The position numbers and the translations under genes were made by a program. Under the pieces are notes generated by a model that ran no database searches, was not told where the DNA came from, and saw nothing but the letters and a program-made list of their open reading frames with translations. This document shows positions 14,008 to 21,701 of a DNA stretch of 24,839 nucleotides, piece after piece; position 1 is the first letter of the stretch, and each line of letters begins with the position of its first letter. The DNA is from a virus. The stretch lies in IMG/VR virus record IMGVR_UViG_3300027244_000018, positions 1 to 24,839 of that record, one strand, 5' to 3'.

Positions 14008-15813
14008 TTATCCGTCGCAGCTTAAGCAATCTGGATCTGTTGCTCTCGTTGCAATATCACCTCTCAGTACAGATTCTGTTCGCATATAGTAAAGTGTTTT
14101 TACACCTTGCTTGTACGCTTCCAAGTGTACTTGGTTGATGAATTTCGGAGTTGCTTCTGTTGGGAATGCCAAATTCAATGAAACTGACTGGTCAATGTAT
14201 TGTTGTCTAATACCAGCTTGACGAACAAGTTCCATTTGATTTAGTTCCTTGAATGTTAAAAATACATTCTTGATTGGCGTCCACTCATCCTTTTGAATGT
14301 CTGTTAGTTTAGCCCATTCTTTAGCATCAATATAAACACCCTTAGTTGAATACTTACCGTACCATTTATCAAGTGCTTCTATATCCTGGACTGAACCACC
14401 GTCAATAAGGATTTGATCCCAAATTTCTTTTGTATTAATACCTGCATGCGTCAAGAAATCTTCAAGAGTTGGATTCTTACGGATGAAAGTACCTTTAGCT
14501 GTTTGCTCAGTGAATACGTTAGCAGCCCATGGTTCAATACCCGGTGAAACGTTACCAGATAGTTTTGAGTTTGATACCGTTGGTGCAATAGCACGTAGGT
14601 GTGTATTTCTCATACCTGTCCCAACACACCAAAGTGGTTCACCAAATTCAGTGGCCATGTCTCTCGAGGCGCGTTCTGATTCAACTTTGATTTGTGAGAA
14701 AATCTTGCGAGTTTCAAACTGAGCACCCATTGAATCAAATGGAATATTACGTTCTTGTAAGTATGTATGCCATCCTAAAACACCAAGACCAAGCGCTCTA
14801 CCTTTTTCAGCTGAGCGGACAGAGTTCTCAAACCCACGCATATATTTTGCACGAGTGATGAATTCTTCTAGCACACCGTCTAGGAACCAAGTTGCAGTAT
14901 AAACAAGATCGGTATCTTTCCACTCGTCATACTTTGCAAGGTTGATTGAAGACAAGCAACAAACAAATGAGTGATTCTCATCAGTGTGAAGTGTAATCTC
15001 AGAACAAATATTAGTCATGTAAACTTTAAGACCATTGTTCTTGTATGCATCCGGATTTGCGCGGTTGATATTACCCTTGAACATAATGTATGGTTCGCCA
15101 GTCGCTCTACGCTTACGAAGAACCGCAGCCCAACGCTTACGTGCTTCTTTATCACCAGCTTCAAGCTTTTGCATAAAACCATCTGATACAACAATTGATT
15201 GGTGCATATTCAAGGATTGGCGGTTCACATCACCCTTAGGTTCACGAATCTCAAGCCATTCCCAGAAGTCACCGTGTTCAATATCAATATTAACAGCTGC
15301 TGCACCTCTACGTACAGAACCCTGGTTTGTTGCAAGGATTGATGAATCGTAGATTTTGATAAATGGTACAACACCGTCTGATGTACCATTCTGTGTAATC
15401 TTAGAACCCGCTGGTCTAATTTGATTTACACCAATACCCACACCACCGCCGTGTTTAGCAAGTAGCATCATCTCAAGATTCTTTGTACCAATCTCATGGA
15501 TTGAATCACCAACGTCAATACCAAAACAAGAAATAGGTAAACCACGTTCAGTACCTGTATTTGAGAATACTGGAGTTGCAAGATTTAACCAACCTCTCCA
15601 AATATAATCATAAAACTTGCTAGCTAATTCTGGTCTACCAAGTCTTTTGGCTACTGTTGTTGCGACGCGCCAATAAGCGTCTTTTGGTGTTTCATCTTTA
15701 AGTAAATATCCTTTAGATACTGTCTTAACGTAGATTTCGGTATTACCCCAAATAGGGAAATCAACACCTAGTTCCCAGCCAAGCTCAGCACCGTAATTAT
15801 GTATATCTGTCAT
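14008..15813 (-). CDS. nrdA: Ribonucleotide reductase large subunit NrdA (class I, no ATP cone)
   Basis: A 601-residue alpha subunit that reduces ribonucleoside diphosphates to deoxy forms. Visible active-site elements: C96 (GLPISCFG), the N-x-C-x-E loop with N268, C270, E272 (MTNICSEITL), the partner cysteine in SFVCCLSSINLA (C285/C286), the paired radical-transfer tyrosines in LYYMRT near the end, and the C-terminal redox pair C596/C599 (DCLSC). It starts directly at the catalytic domain, without the roughly 90-residue N-terminal ATP-cone of T4 NrdA (754 residues), so dATP feedback through that domain should be absent, as in other marine phage NrdAs. ATG at 15813 lies 10 bases after the nrdB stop; an in-frame GTG at 15864 inside nrdB is rejected. 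No intron or inserted endonuclease. Confidence 0.96.
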   Translation of the reverse strand: MTDIHNYGAELGWELGVDFPIWGNTEIYVKTVSKGYLLKDETPKDAYWRVATTVAKRLGRPELASKFYDYIWRGWLNLATPVFSNTGTERGLPISCFGIDVGDSIHEIGTKNLEMMLLAKHGGGVGIGVNQIRPAGSKITQNGTSDGVVPFIKIYDSSILATNQGSVRRGAAAVNIDIEHGDFWEWLEIREPKGDVNRQSLNMHQSIVVSDGFMQKLEAGDKEARKRWAAVLRKRRATGEPYIMFKGNINRANPDAYKNNGLKVYMTNICSEITLHTDENHSFVCCLSSINLAKYDEWKDTDLVYTATWFLDGVLEEFITRAKYMRGFENSVRSAEKGRALGLGVLGWHTYLQERNIPFDSMGAQFETRKIFSQIKVESERASRDMATEFGEPLWCVGTGMRNTHLRAIAPTVSNSKLSGNVSPGIEPWAANVFTEQTAKGTFIRKNPTLEDFLTHAGINTKEIWDQILIDGGSVQDIEALDKWYGKYSTKGVYIDAKEWAKLTDIQKDEWTPIKNVFLTFKELNQMELVRQAGIRQQYIDQSVSLNLAFPTEATPKFINQVHLEAYKQGVKTLYYMRTESVLRGDIATRATDPDCLSCDG

Positions 15814-15823
15814 AGTCTTTATA

Positions 15824-16828
15824 TTAATCGAACAAATCGTCTTCGTCCCAGTTTTCGCCTTCACCAGCTTTAGAGTAGTCGGTTGGTCTTACCGCAAAGA
15901 AGTCAGTGTGTGTATGACCTCCAGTCAAATGGTAGAACCAATCAAGCGCTGCAGCTTGGTCTTCATTATAGTCAAAAACAGGATCAATGTTTAGCTCTGC
16001 AAGCTTTTCATTTGCTCTTTTTTTAATAAAATGTTTTAGGTCGTCCGCCTTCATATTTTCAAGATCGCCTAGCTCGAACATTTTATCAATATAGTTCATT
16101 TCCATTTCAACCATAAGCTTTGCAGCTTCAACCACTTCGTGCTTTACCTCACCTAAAAGTTCAGGATATTCTTCACACATATGGCGGAAAAGTTGGCAAC
16201 CCATCTTTGAGTGTAGTGATTCGTCACGTACAGACCACTTCATTTGCTGACCAATGCCCTTAAGCATATTGCGCATTTGAAATGAATAAAGTACAGCAAA
16301 CGATGAATACAATGCAACGCCTTCAGCAAATGCTGAAAAGATAGCTAATGAACGTGCGACCTGTCTACGTGCTCTTGCACTTGTTTGAAGATCTTCCCAT
16401 GTCCAATCAGCTTCTGTATTCATCAAGAATTCAAATCTTGCAGCAGTTGATGGTTCATGTAAGAATGCTTTAAAATCTTCAAGTCCTAACGTTTCATTTA
16501 AGTATGAATAAGCAGTTGCGTGAATTGTTTCTTGTGAACCAAACATCATTGCCATTTGCTTAATCTCGTGTTTAGGAAACCATTTAGTTACCATACCAGT
16601 CCAATAATCAGATACCGCACATTCAGTCTGTGCAAAACCCAATAGGATATTACCCACAAGATTCTTTTCTTCTTTTGTCAATGCCTCATTCCAATCTTTG
16701 ACATCACCCTGCATTGAAATCTCAGTGTGTAGCCAAAATGCTTGTGCTTGCTTCAACCAACCTTCATTATAATAAACCGGATATTCAAACGGTTTATATT
16801 CTATTCTTTCTTCAAATAATTTTGACAT
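15824..16828 (-). CDS. nrdB: Ribonucleotide reductase small subunit NrdB
   Basis: A 334-residue beta subunit that stores the radical for NrdA. Metal ligands can be placed: E100 and H103 (SQETIHATAY), the Glu of FAEGVALYSSF, and E/H in VRDESLHSKM. The radical tyrosine equivalent of E. coli Y122 is Y107 (E+7). The first ligand, Asp84 in E. coli, falls at E69 (FAQTECAVSDYW) by spacing of 31 residues to E100, so a Glu replaces the common Asp. The C-terminus is acidic with a Phe (DEDDLFD), the usual NrdA-binding tail. ATG at 16828 is preferred to a TTG two codons earlier. The gene follows a terminator and begins the nrdB-nrdA unit. Confidence 0.95.
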   Translation of the reverse strand: MSKLFEERIEYKPFEYPVYYNEGWLKQAQAFWLHTEISMQGDVKDWNEALTKEEKNLVGNILLGFAQTECAVSDYWTGMVTKWFPKHEIKQMAMMFGSQETIHATAYSYLNETLGLEDFKAFLHEPSTAARFEFLMNTEADWTWEDLQTSARARRQVARSLAIFSAFAEGVALYSSFAVLYSFQMRNMLKGIGQQMKWSVRDESLHSKMGCQLFRHMCEEYPELLGEVKHEVVEAAKLMVEMEMNYIDKMFELGDLENMKADDLKHFIKKRANEKLAELNIDPVFDYNEDQAAALDWFYHLTGGHTHTDFFAVRPTDYSKAGEGENWDEDDLFD

Positions 16829-16872
16829 TTTCAAAAATATTGTTTTTTTAAAAAACCTCTTTAGACGACAAA

Positions 16873-16903
16873 CGGGTCTTAGATTTTTGAAGATCTAGAC
16901 CCG
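16873..16903 (-). terminator. Terminator hairpin between gp43A and nrdB
   Basis: CGGGTC plus TAGAT pair with ATCTA plus GACCCG, 11 bp with one bulged T, and an 8-base loop. On the minus strand it is followed by only TTTGTCG, a weak T-tract. It lies 60 bases beyond the gp43A stop and 45 bases before nrdB, so it probably limits read-through from the td-gp56-gp43A unit. Confidence 0.6.
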
Positions 16904-16962
16904 CTTGGTTTTAATAAATTATATATTCACGGGATTCAAAAAACACAAATTAGTGTATCACA

Positions 16963-18366
16963 CTATAATTTAGCTAATCTATCTTTTACCTCTTTTGCCT
17001 TTGTATAATACTCATAAGAAGTCTTCTTATAATCTTTACGCTGGCCATAAAGGTCACTTAAGATTTGCTTAAGAATAGAATCCTTTTTATCATATACAAC
17101 GCCATTACTGCATACAATTTCATCCTTATTCTTTTTGCGTTCTGGAATCTGTGAAATTGGAATAATTTCTTTATATGAATCAGGCGAAATATTAAATTGT
17201 CGCATGATTGATGGGTATAGAGACGCAAAGTCAAATGCAGATACACCTTGATAGAAACCAACCTTTGGTTGCTTTACATATGCACCAGCAAACTTACCGT
17301 CTTTTTCACCACCTTCTTTACCTTCAGAAGCAACACGCCTGTTTTGTTCCGCGAGTTTACGGGCGATGAGTGCTTCAGTCACTGATACCGGAGACGCTGC
17401 TTTATATAGTGGCATCTTGGTAATCGAAGCTAGTGTAAGAAGTACTTCCATTGATTTTAGCTTCTGGTCAATATAGTAAACCAGAATAGAGTCAACTACG
17501 TTATAGTAGATGTACTTAACAAAATCTTGCTCATAAAGGTCTTGTAGCGACCCCTGGAACTTAATCTTATTTAGATTAAGAACCTGACCCGATACATAAT
17601 CAAGTGAGTTTGATTCCTTAACTTTAACAGAACGGTCGTACTTATCATACAACTGCATATAGTCGAGAATACCCATATGAAGTGGTCGACTGTCTGTTCT
17701 GTCAAGCTCTTTTGTTTTGGCCGCTTGGGTAATATCAATCTGAAGGCGCTTGCATCGATTTACAATGTACTGCCAGTCATAGTTGATAAAGTTCCAACCC
17801 GTCATCATTGGAAACTTAGTCATGAAACGATTGATGAATGTAAACACCATATCGTATTCTGTTTCAAACTTGCGGTAATCAAATGTCCAATCCTGATCCA
17901 ATGATTTAAAATATTCATTGGTATCGTTCTGGATTTTCTGCATCTTCTCCTGCGGCATATCTTCTAGACCAAGAACGATTGCCTTACGGTCTGGTGTAAT
18001 GATAGAGAATGACAGGATGCGCGTCTTAGCTTCTTCTGGCTTTGGGAAACCATCAATAATCTCAGTCTCAATATCGACAAAGTACGTCTTTGGCATTGTT
18101 GGCTCAAAGATAATATCTTTATCGGTTTGAGGTAAATTGTCAAGAAATGAAATAAGTGAAAACTTATTGTATTGACGGGCGTTACCTTCTTTGATTGGGC
18201 GACCGTCCCAATTACGTAGGGTTTCGTGTTTGTATCTATCGTTCTCTTCTGTGATGTACCAGTTTTTGTATTGTTCAACCGGATAACGGCGGAACTTAAC
18301 CTGGCCCTCTGTGTCGTAATAGGAAACAATAATTTCTTTTTGTCTTTGCTCTACGTCTAATAGCAT
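16963..18366 (-). CDS. gp43A: DNA polymerase gp43, N-terminal fragment (exonuclease, motif A)
   Basis: A 467-residue N-terminal part of family B DNA polymerase. The proofreading exonuclease is intact: Exo I D98-x-E100 (YFVDIETE), Exo II N193...D197 (GWNFINYDWQ), Exo III Y288-x3-D292 (YYNVVDSI). Polymerase motif A follows at D379 (DFASLYPSIMRQFNISPDS). The protein continues into the first fingers helix (GQRKDYKK, 441-448) and stops at TAG after DRLAKL. Motifs B and C are absent and are encoded by gp43B (11901-13118), so the break falls at the tip of the fingers. ATG at 18366 overlaps the gp56 stop (TAATG). Downstream are a terminator and nrdB, not the second half, so this is a real split rather than a single frameshift. 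Confidence 0.94.
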   Translation of the reverse strand: MLLDVEQRQKEIIVSYYDTEGQVKFRRYPVEQYKNWYITEENDRYKHETLRNWDGRPIKEGNARQYNKFSLISFLDNLPQTDKDIIFEPTMPKTYFVDIETEIIDGFPKPEEAKTRILSFSIITPDRKAIVLGLEDMPQEKMQKIQNDTNEYFKSLDQDWTFDYRKFETEYDMVFTFINRFMTKFPMMTGWNFINYDWQYIVNRCKRLQIDITQAAKTKELDRTDSRPLHMGILDYMQLYDKYDRSVKVKESNSLDYVSGQVLNLNKIKFQGSLQDLYEQDFVKYIYYNVVDSILVYYIDQKLKSMEVLLTLASITKMPLYKAASPVSVTEALIARKLAEQNRRVASEGKEGGEKDGKFAGAYVKQPKVGFYQGVSAFDFASLYPSIMRQFNISPDSYKEIIPISQIPERKKNKDEIVCSNGVVYDKKDSILKQILSDLYGQRKDYKKTSYEYYTKAKEVKDRLAKL

Positions 18367-18833
18367 TAGTAACCTCGTTTTTGACGGTTCTTATTCTCTT
18401 CTGCCTTTGCAAAGTAATAGTTGTATGCTGTTTGTGCATCAAGACCAATTGACGCGGCGTAGTTCATAAAGAAATGCAAGATATCAACCCACTCCATATA
18501 GAGTTCCTTCTTATCACCTTCAGACAGGTCAGCTACTTTCATCGTATCGTATTTTGCAAAGTCTTTCTTCCAAGTCTTCCATACTGCACTACCCGATCCA
18601 TCTTGGATACCGCCAAGTGCATCTGTCATCTCGTGAATCTCATCAATAATAGCATGTGTATTTACATGCCAAAAGCTCATGATTTCACGGATAGTCATAT
18701 TGTCAAAATTGATACCGTAAGTTTTCTCTTGCATCTCTTTCTGATGCTCCATGATGTCTGCCAAGTGCGTTGAAGATTCTATATAGAAATCTTTAACTTC
18801 AAGGTCTTTACATTGATTATCTGCGTTTGCCAT
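18366..18833 (-). CDS. gp56: dCTP/dUTP pyrophosphatase (gp56)
   Basis: A 155-residue all-alpha NTP pyrophosphatase of the dimeric dUTPase/MazG superfamily that matches T4 gp56 (171 residues). Features: IIDEIHEMTDALGG with the first metal-binding E-x-x-E, SAVWKTWKKDF (T4 SAVWKKWKARY), ELYMEWVDILHFFMN with the second E-x-x-D, and the C-terminal NYYFAKAEENKNRQKRGY (T4 YYLKNAENFARQDRGY). T4 gp56 converts dCTP and dUTP to monophosphates, feeding dTMP synthesis and keeping dC/dU out of DNA. The frame extends to a TTG at 18884, but ATG at 18833 lies one base after the upstream stop (TAATATG) and is chosen. Coupled to gp43A and near td. Confident in family; whether dCTP, dUTP or both are substrates is not visible. 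Confidence 0.92.
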   Translation of the reverse strand: MANADNQCKDLEVKDFYIESSTHLADIMEHQKEMQEKTYGINFDNMTIREIMSFWHVNTHAIIDEIHEMTDALGGIQDGSGSAVWKTWKKDFAKYDTMKVADLSEGDKKELYMEWVDILHFFMNYAASIGLDAQTAYNYYFAKAEENKNRQKRGY

Positions 18834-18834
18834 A

Positions 18835-19200
18835 TTATTCTGTTGTAAAAGGTAGCTTACCATTCCACTTTGGATTGCGTGCAATGTGTAAGTCGTATGT
18901 GTTATTCTTAGTGACGAATTGGATTAATGTTTCTGAATCTTGAATGATTTCTTCAACCGGCTCTGACAAGTACTTGTAAGCTGATTTACTACGCACTTTG
19001 GCATAGTCCGTATTTACAAGTGCTAACAGTTCATGCAATGACAGTGTTTGAAAGTCAAGTACCAAACTTCTTCCAAGTTGAACATCATCATGAGCATCCT
19101 CAATACCGCCGCCGCCGTCTTGGCTCCATGTAACCCAGCTAATTTTATCAGCTAAGATTTCTTCTGTACCGTTTTTAACTAATTTAAAATTTGTTTCCAT
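18835..19200 (-). CDS. Unknown 121-residue protein
   Basis: Not recognised. It begins METNFKLVKNGTEEILADKI and has a beta-like N-terminal part with ISWVTWSQDGGGGIEDAHDD, where a run of four glycines is followed by acidic residues, then a helical centre (TLSLHELLALVNTDYAKVR, KSAYKYLSEPVEEIIQD) and a C-terminal strand pair (TLIQFVTKNNTYDLHIARNP). No membrane span or catalytic motif. ATG at 19200 is preceded by GAATAA and a CATATAATAG box similar to that before the gp15-like gene. It ends one base before gp56, so it is co-expressed with nucleotide metabolism and the polymerase. Confidence 0.72.
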   Translation of the reverse strand: METNFKLVKNGTEEILADKISWVTWSQDGGGGIEDAHDDVQLGRSLVLDFQTLSLHELLALVNTDYAKVRSKSAYKYLSEPVEEIIQDSETLIQFVTKNNTYDLHIARNPKWNGKLPFTTE

Positions 19201-19215
19201 AGCTATTATATGGTT

Positions 19216-19452
19216 TTATTCGTTTTTGTTTTTTGAACTACTAATGATCATGGCAATCAAGTTGAACAAAAAGTGTGGCCATGCCATTACAATATATAGT
19301 CGCTCACCGAAACTATATTCAGTCAAAGATTTCAAATCTTTATCGTCTTGTTGTTCCGCAACTTTACGAACAACAATCATTGACAGATCAAGCATCAGCA
19401 TTAAGAATGTACCGATTACTAGATAAATTGTTAAATAATTAAAAATATTCAT
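19216..19452 (-). CDS. Small membrane protein, two predicted spans
   Basis: A 78-residue protein with two hydrophobic segments: residues about 5-28 (YLTIYLVIGTFLMLMLDLSM) and about 52-71 (LYIVMAWPHFLFNLIAMII), joined by a charged loop (RKVAEQQDDKDLKS) and ending with a short Lys/Asn tail. It is likely a hairpin in the host inner membrane. Its ATG overlaps the td stop (TGATG). Small membrane proteins of this kind in T4-like phages often modify host functions, but no family is recognised. Confidence 0.72.
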   Translation of the reverse strand: MNIFNYLTIYLVIGTFLMLMLDLSMIVVRKVAEQQDDKDLKSLTEYSFGERLYIVMAWPHFLFNLIAMIISSSKNKNE

Positions 19453-20399
19453 CAGTTGCTAAGTGGTGCTTTAATTGCTGGCCATGGATCGTAATACTCA
19501 ATTGTATAATCAAAGTCACCTTCAAGTACACTGCCCGTAAGCTTTGTCAATTTTGGAAGTGTTCTTGGTTGACGTGCCAATTGTTCTTTAACCTGTAATT
19601 TATGGTCATTGTAAATATGTACATCACCTAGATTACCAATAAGTTCATCGGCAATCATACCAACCTCTCTTGCTATCAATTCTAGCAATAGCCCGTATGA
19701 CGCGATATTAAATGGAAGCCCCAAAAATGTATCTACCGAGCGTTGGTTCCACATTAGAGAAATATAGCGCTTACCATCTCTTTCTTGAGTATAAACCTGA
19801 AATCCATAATGGCATGGCGGTAATACCATGTCATCAAGTTGTTCAATATTCCAGGCACTAACCATTAGTCGACGAGAATCTGGATTTGATTTTATTTCGT
19901 CAATAAGATTTTTAAGCTGGTCAATACCCGGCTTTACACGCTTTGTTTCACCAAGAATATAATTTGTTTCATATCTTGCACCCCATTCGCGCCATTGCTT
20001 ACCATAGATAGCACCTAACTCACCCCACTTTTGAGCAAACTCATCATTGGTTTTGATTTCGTTGATGAACTCATCCATAGTGTACGGGGTAAATTGCCAA
20101 GGTGTGGGTTCAAAATTATTTCTATAATTCTTATATGCATCACCATTCCAAATATTACAACCATTATCAACAAGAAACTTGATGTTGGTATCGCCGCGTA
20201 AGAACCACTTTAATTCTGTAGCAATGCCATTGGTATACATGCGCTTAGTTGTTAGCAGTGGGAAGCCATCGCGCATATTGTGACGAATCTGACGACCAAA
20301 CACAGACACTGTGCCAGTACCAGTTCTATCGCTTTTTTGGACACCATTCGCTTGGATATCCTTTAATAGATTTTGATAATCTTTATCAAGCTTATTCAT
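19452..20399 (-). CDS. td: Thymidylate synthase (Td/ThyA)
   Basis: A 315-residue enzyme converting dUMP to dTMP with methylene-tetrahydrofolate. The catalytic cysteine is C196 (LPPCHYGFQ); phosphate-binding arginines are in SDRTGTGT and SRRLMVSAWN; N231 in GLPFNIASYG is the dUMP-specific asparagine, which distinguishes it from the related dCMP hydroxymethylase gp42 (Asp there). It ends with the family C-terminus (YDPWPAIKAPLSN) in slightly extended form. Length is a little above T4 Td (286). No intron, unlike T4 td. The start is ATG 20399, which overlaps the end of the 53-residue gene by 8 bases. Confident. Confidence 0.97.
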   Translation of the reverse strand: MNKLDKDYQNLLKDIQANGVQKSDRTGTGTVSVFGRQIRHNMRDGFPLLTTKRMYTNGIATELKWFLRGDTNIKFLVDNGCNIWNGDAYKNYRNNFEPTPWQFTPYTMDEFINEIKTNDEFAQKWGELGAIYGKQWREWGARYETNYILGETKRVKPGIDQLKNLIDEIKSNPDSRRLMVSAWNIEQLDDMVLPPCHYGFQVYTQERDGKRYISLMWNQRSVDTFLGLPFNIASYGLLLELIAREVGMIADELIGNLGDVHIYNDHKLQVKEQLARQPRTLPKLTKLTGSVLEGDFDYTIEYYDPWPAIKAPLSN

Positions 20400-20553
20400 T
20401 GCAAACTAAATTAAATGCCCGCTCAAATGATTCAATTCGAGTTATATGCATATTAATCTCTCTCAGGTCAGCGGCTTTTTGTAATACTTCTGCCCGTAGG
20501 CCGCGGGCTGAAGCTTCAATTAGAATTTCTTCGATGTGTGCTTCGTCTGTCAT
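20392..20553 (-). CDS. Small unknown 53-residue helical protein before td
   Basis: Short frame read directly: ATG at 20553, TAA at 20394-20392. The product begins MTDEAHIEEILIEASARGL and ends ESFERAFNLVCNE; it is charged and helical throughout. Support: its ATG overlaps the preceding TGA (ATGA) and its stop overlaps the td start by 8 bases, exactly filling the gap. Function unknown. Confidence 0.68.
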   Translation of the reverse strand: MTDEAHIEEILIEASARGLRAEVLQKAADLREINMHITRIESFERAFNLVCNE

Positions 20554-20801
20554 AATTTTACCGTTTTACGTTTTTCACGTAACGTTTTAATAAGCATCCA
20601 TACGGCCATGTCATGGTCGTACTTATTATTTTTATCACTAATAATTGGAATTTCGCCAGAACCCTTAAAGTAATTGATATTATACTCGCGATGACCATCA
20701 AAGATATCAATGCATCGACGAGCAGTTTCAAGATGATTATAAGTCTTACAAGACCTAATTATCTTGGCAATCTTATTAAAGTAAGCGTTTGGACTAATCA
20801 T
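20550..20801 (-). CDS. Unknown 83-residue basic protein
   Basis: Not recognised. It begins MISPNAYFNKIAKIIRSCKT, then has a helix (NHLETARRCIDIFDGHREYN), a turn with FKGSGEIPIISDK, and a C-terminal basic helix (MAVWMLIKTLREKRKTVKL). Net basic, possibly nucleic-acid binding. ATG at 20801 lies inside a perfect 7-bp inverted repeat (20799-20815), so its translation start could be sequestered. Coupled to the 53-residue gene by ATGA. Confidence 0.68.
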   Translation of the reverse strand: MISPNAYFNKIAKIIRSCKTYNHLETARRCIDIFDGHREYNINYFKGSGEIPIISDKNNKYDHDMAVWMLIKTLREKRKTVKL

Positions 20802-20815
20802 GTATTTTATACATG
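20799..20815. repeat. Perfect inverted repeat covering a start codon
   Basis: CATGTAT-TTT-ATACATG; the right-hand arm on the minus strand contains the ATG of the 83-residue gene. In mRNA a 7-bp hairpin would bury that start codon; as DNA it could be an operator. Lies in the 30-base gap after the DUF3008-like gene. Confidence 0.5.
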
Positions 20816-20831
20816 ACTAACATAAAATGTT

Positions 20832-21701
20832 TCAGATTCTATTTGCGAATTGGCTGAACGTGATAACATTTGCTGCAGCTCTGTGTCTTGCAGCTTGTTG
20901 TGCCATTTCCTGGTCTGGATCATTTGCAGAACCTTTTTCATATTCGCCTTCGCCCAGTGCTTCACCCTCACCCTGTTCAGGTTCAAATGGCTTAATCTGC
21001 TTTTGCTCTTGAATGAAGTCTTCAACACTCATAAGCTTCTTTCTTTTCTTAGCTTTACCAGGACCTGCTGGAACATCACCAGAACCTATTGCATCACCAT
21101 TTGGTAAGCTGACATCACCCATACCACCAAGCATTGCAGGTGTAACCGCAGATAGATTTTCATTCTTTAGTTCATGGTAGTTATCGTTCGCCTGCTTGAT
21201 ATAGTTGTATGACTGTGAGATATGGTCTTGAATCCAACCTGGTAAATCTTTTTCTTGTGTACCAATCTTTTCTTCTAGATCCATTGCGGCATTGATAATA
21301 GATTCTAATTGACCAAGTGCCATACCAACTTCATGGTCATTTGCCTCAACAATAATATCGTGTTTTACAAGTACTGCTGCAACTGCCGCTTTGATTTCTT
21401 CTCTTAATTCTGCCTTGATTTGTGGATCTCTACTAAAACCAAATTGCTTCATGATTTTATGCATGAGTGGATCGATAAGCATCTTTAGTGCTTCGTTTAC
21501 ATAAGATTCTTTTACCTCTTCCGGTAAATCTTCATGTGGTGTTGAAGCAAAATCCTTAAGGTCTTTAAGAGTCATACCGTTGACTAGTTCCTCAACTTTG
21601 TCTCTATATGCATTATCAACATCAGACAGTTGCATATCGCCGGATTTAACAGCATATGCAACACCCATTAGACGTTGTTGTGATTTACTAGTGCTTGGCA
21701 T
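20832..21701 (-). CDS. DUF3008-like protein, probable internal or structural head protein
   Basis: A 289-residue protein. Residues 1-62 (SKSQQRLMGVAYAVKSGDMQ, then LKDLKDFASTPHEDLPEEV) match the DUF3008 type found in many phages. YVNE/A at residues 68-71 looks like a T4 gp21 prohead-protease site (hydrophobic-x-E). The middle (75-180) is helical with DLPGWIQDHISQSYNYIKQA, a segment seen in phage head-associated proteins. The C-terminal part is low complexity: Gly/Pro-rich, then KKRKK, LMSVEDFIQEQ (leader-like) and an acidic EGEGEALGEGEYE stretch, ending ITFSQFANRI. ATG 21701 overlaps the preceding stop (TAATG). Together with its two upstream neighbours it suggests a head-internal protein cluster; function not established. 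Confidence 0.75.
   Translation of the reverse strand: MPSTSKSQQRLMGVAYAVKSGDMQLSDVDNAYRDKVEELVNGMTLKDLKDFASTPHEDLPEEVKESYVNEALKMLIDPLMHKIMKQFGFSRDPQIKAELREEIKAAVAAVLVKHDIIVEANDHEVGMALGQLESIINAAMDLEEKIGTQEKDLPGWIQDHISQSYNYIKQANDNYHELKNENLSAVTPAMLGGMGDVSLPNGDAIGSGDVPAGPGKAKKRKKLMSVEDFIQEQKQIKPFEPEQGEGEALGEGEYEKGSANDPDQEMAQQAARHRAAANVITFSQFANRI

Noticed and set aside
15814-15864. GTG-initiated extension of nrdA into nrdB
   Set aside because: The extra residues lie inside nrdB and do not look like an ATP cone; ATG at 15813 is a normal start.
16951-16965. Inverted repeat TAGTGT-ATC-ACACTA at the gp43A stop
   Set aside because: Only 6 bp, overlaps the stop codon, no T-tract; too weak to call a terminator or operator.
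11901-18366. gp43 split as a sequencing frameshift, intein or intron
   Set aside because: Three complete genes, two terminators and separate coupled starts lie between the halves; there are no intein motifs and no intron structure.
18834-18884. TTG-initiated extension of gp56
   Set aside because: ATG 18833 sits one base after the upstream stop and gives a gp56-length protein; the extra residues overlap the 121-residue gene.
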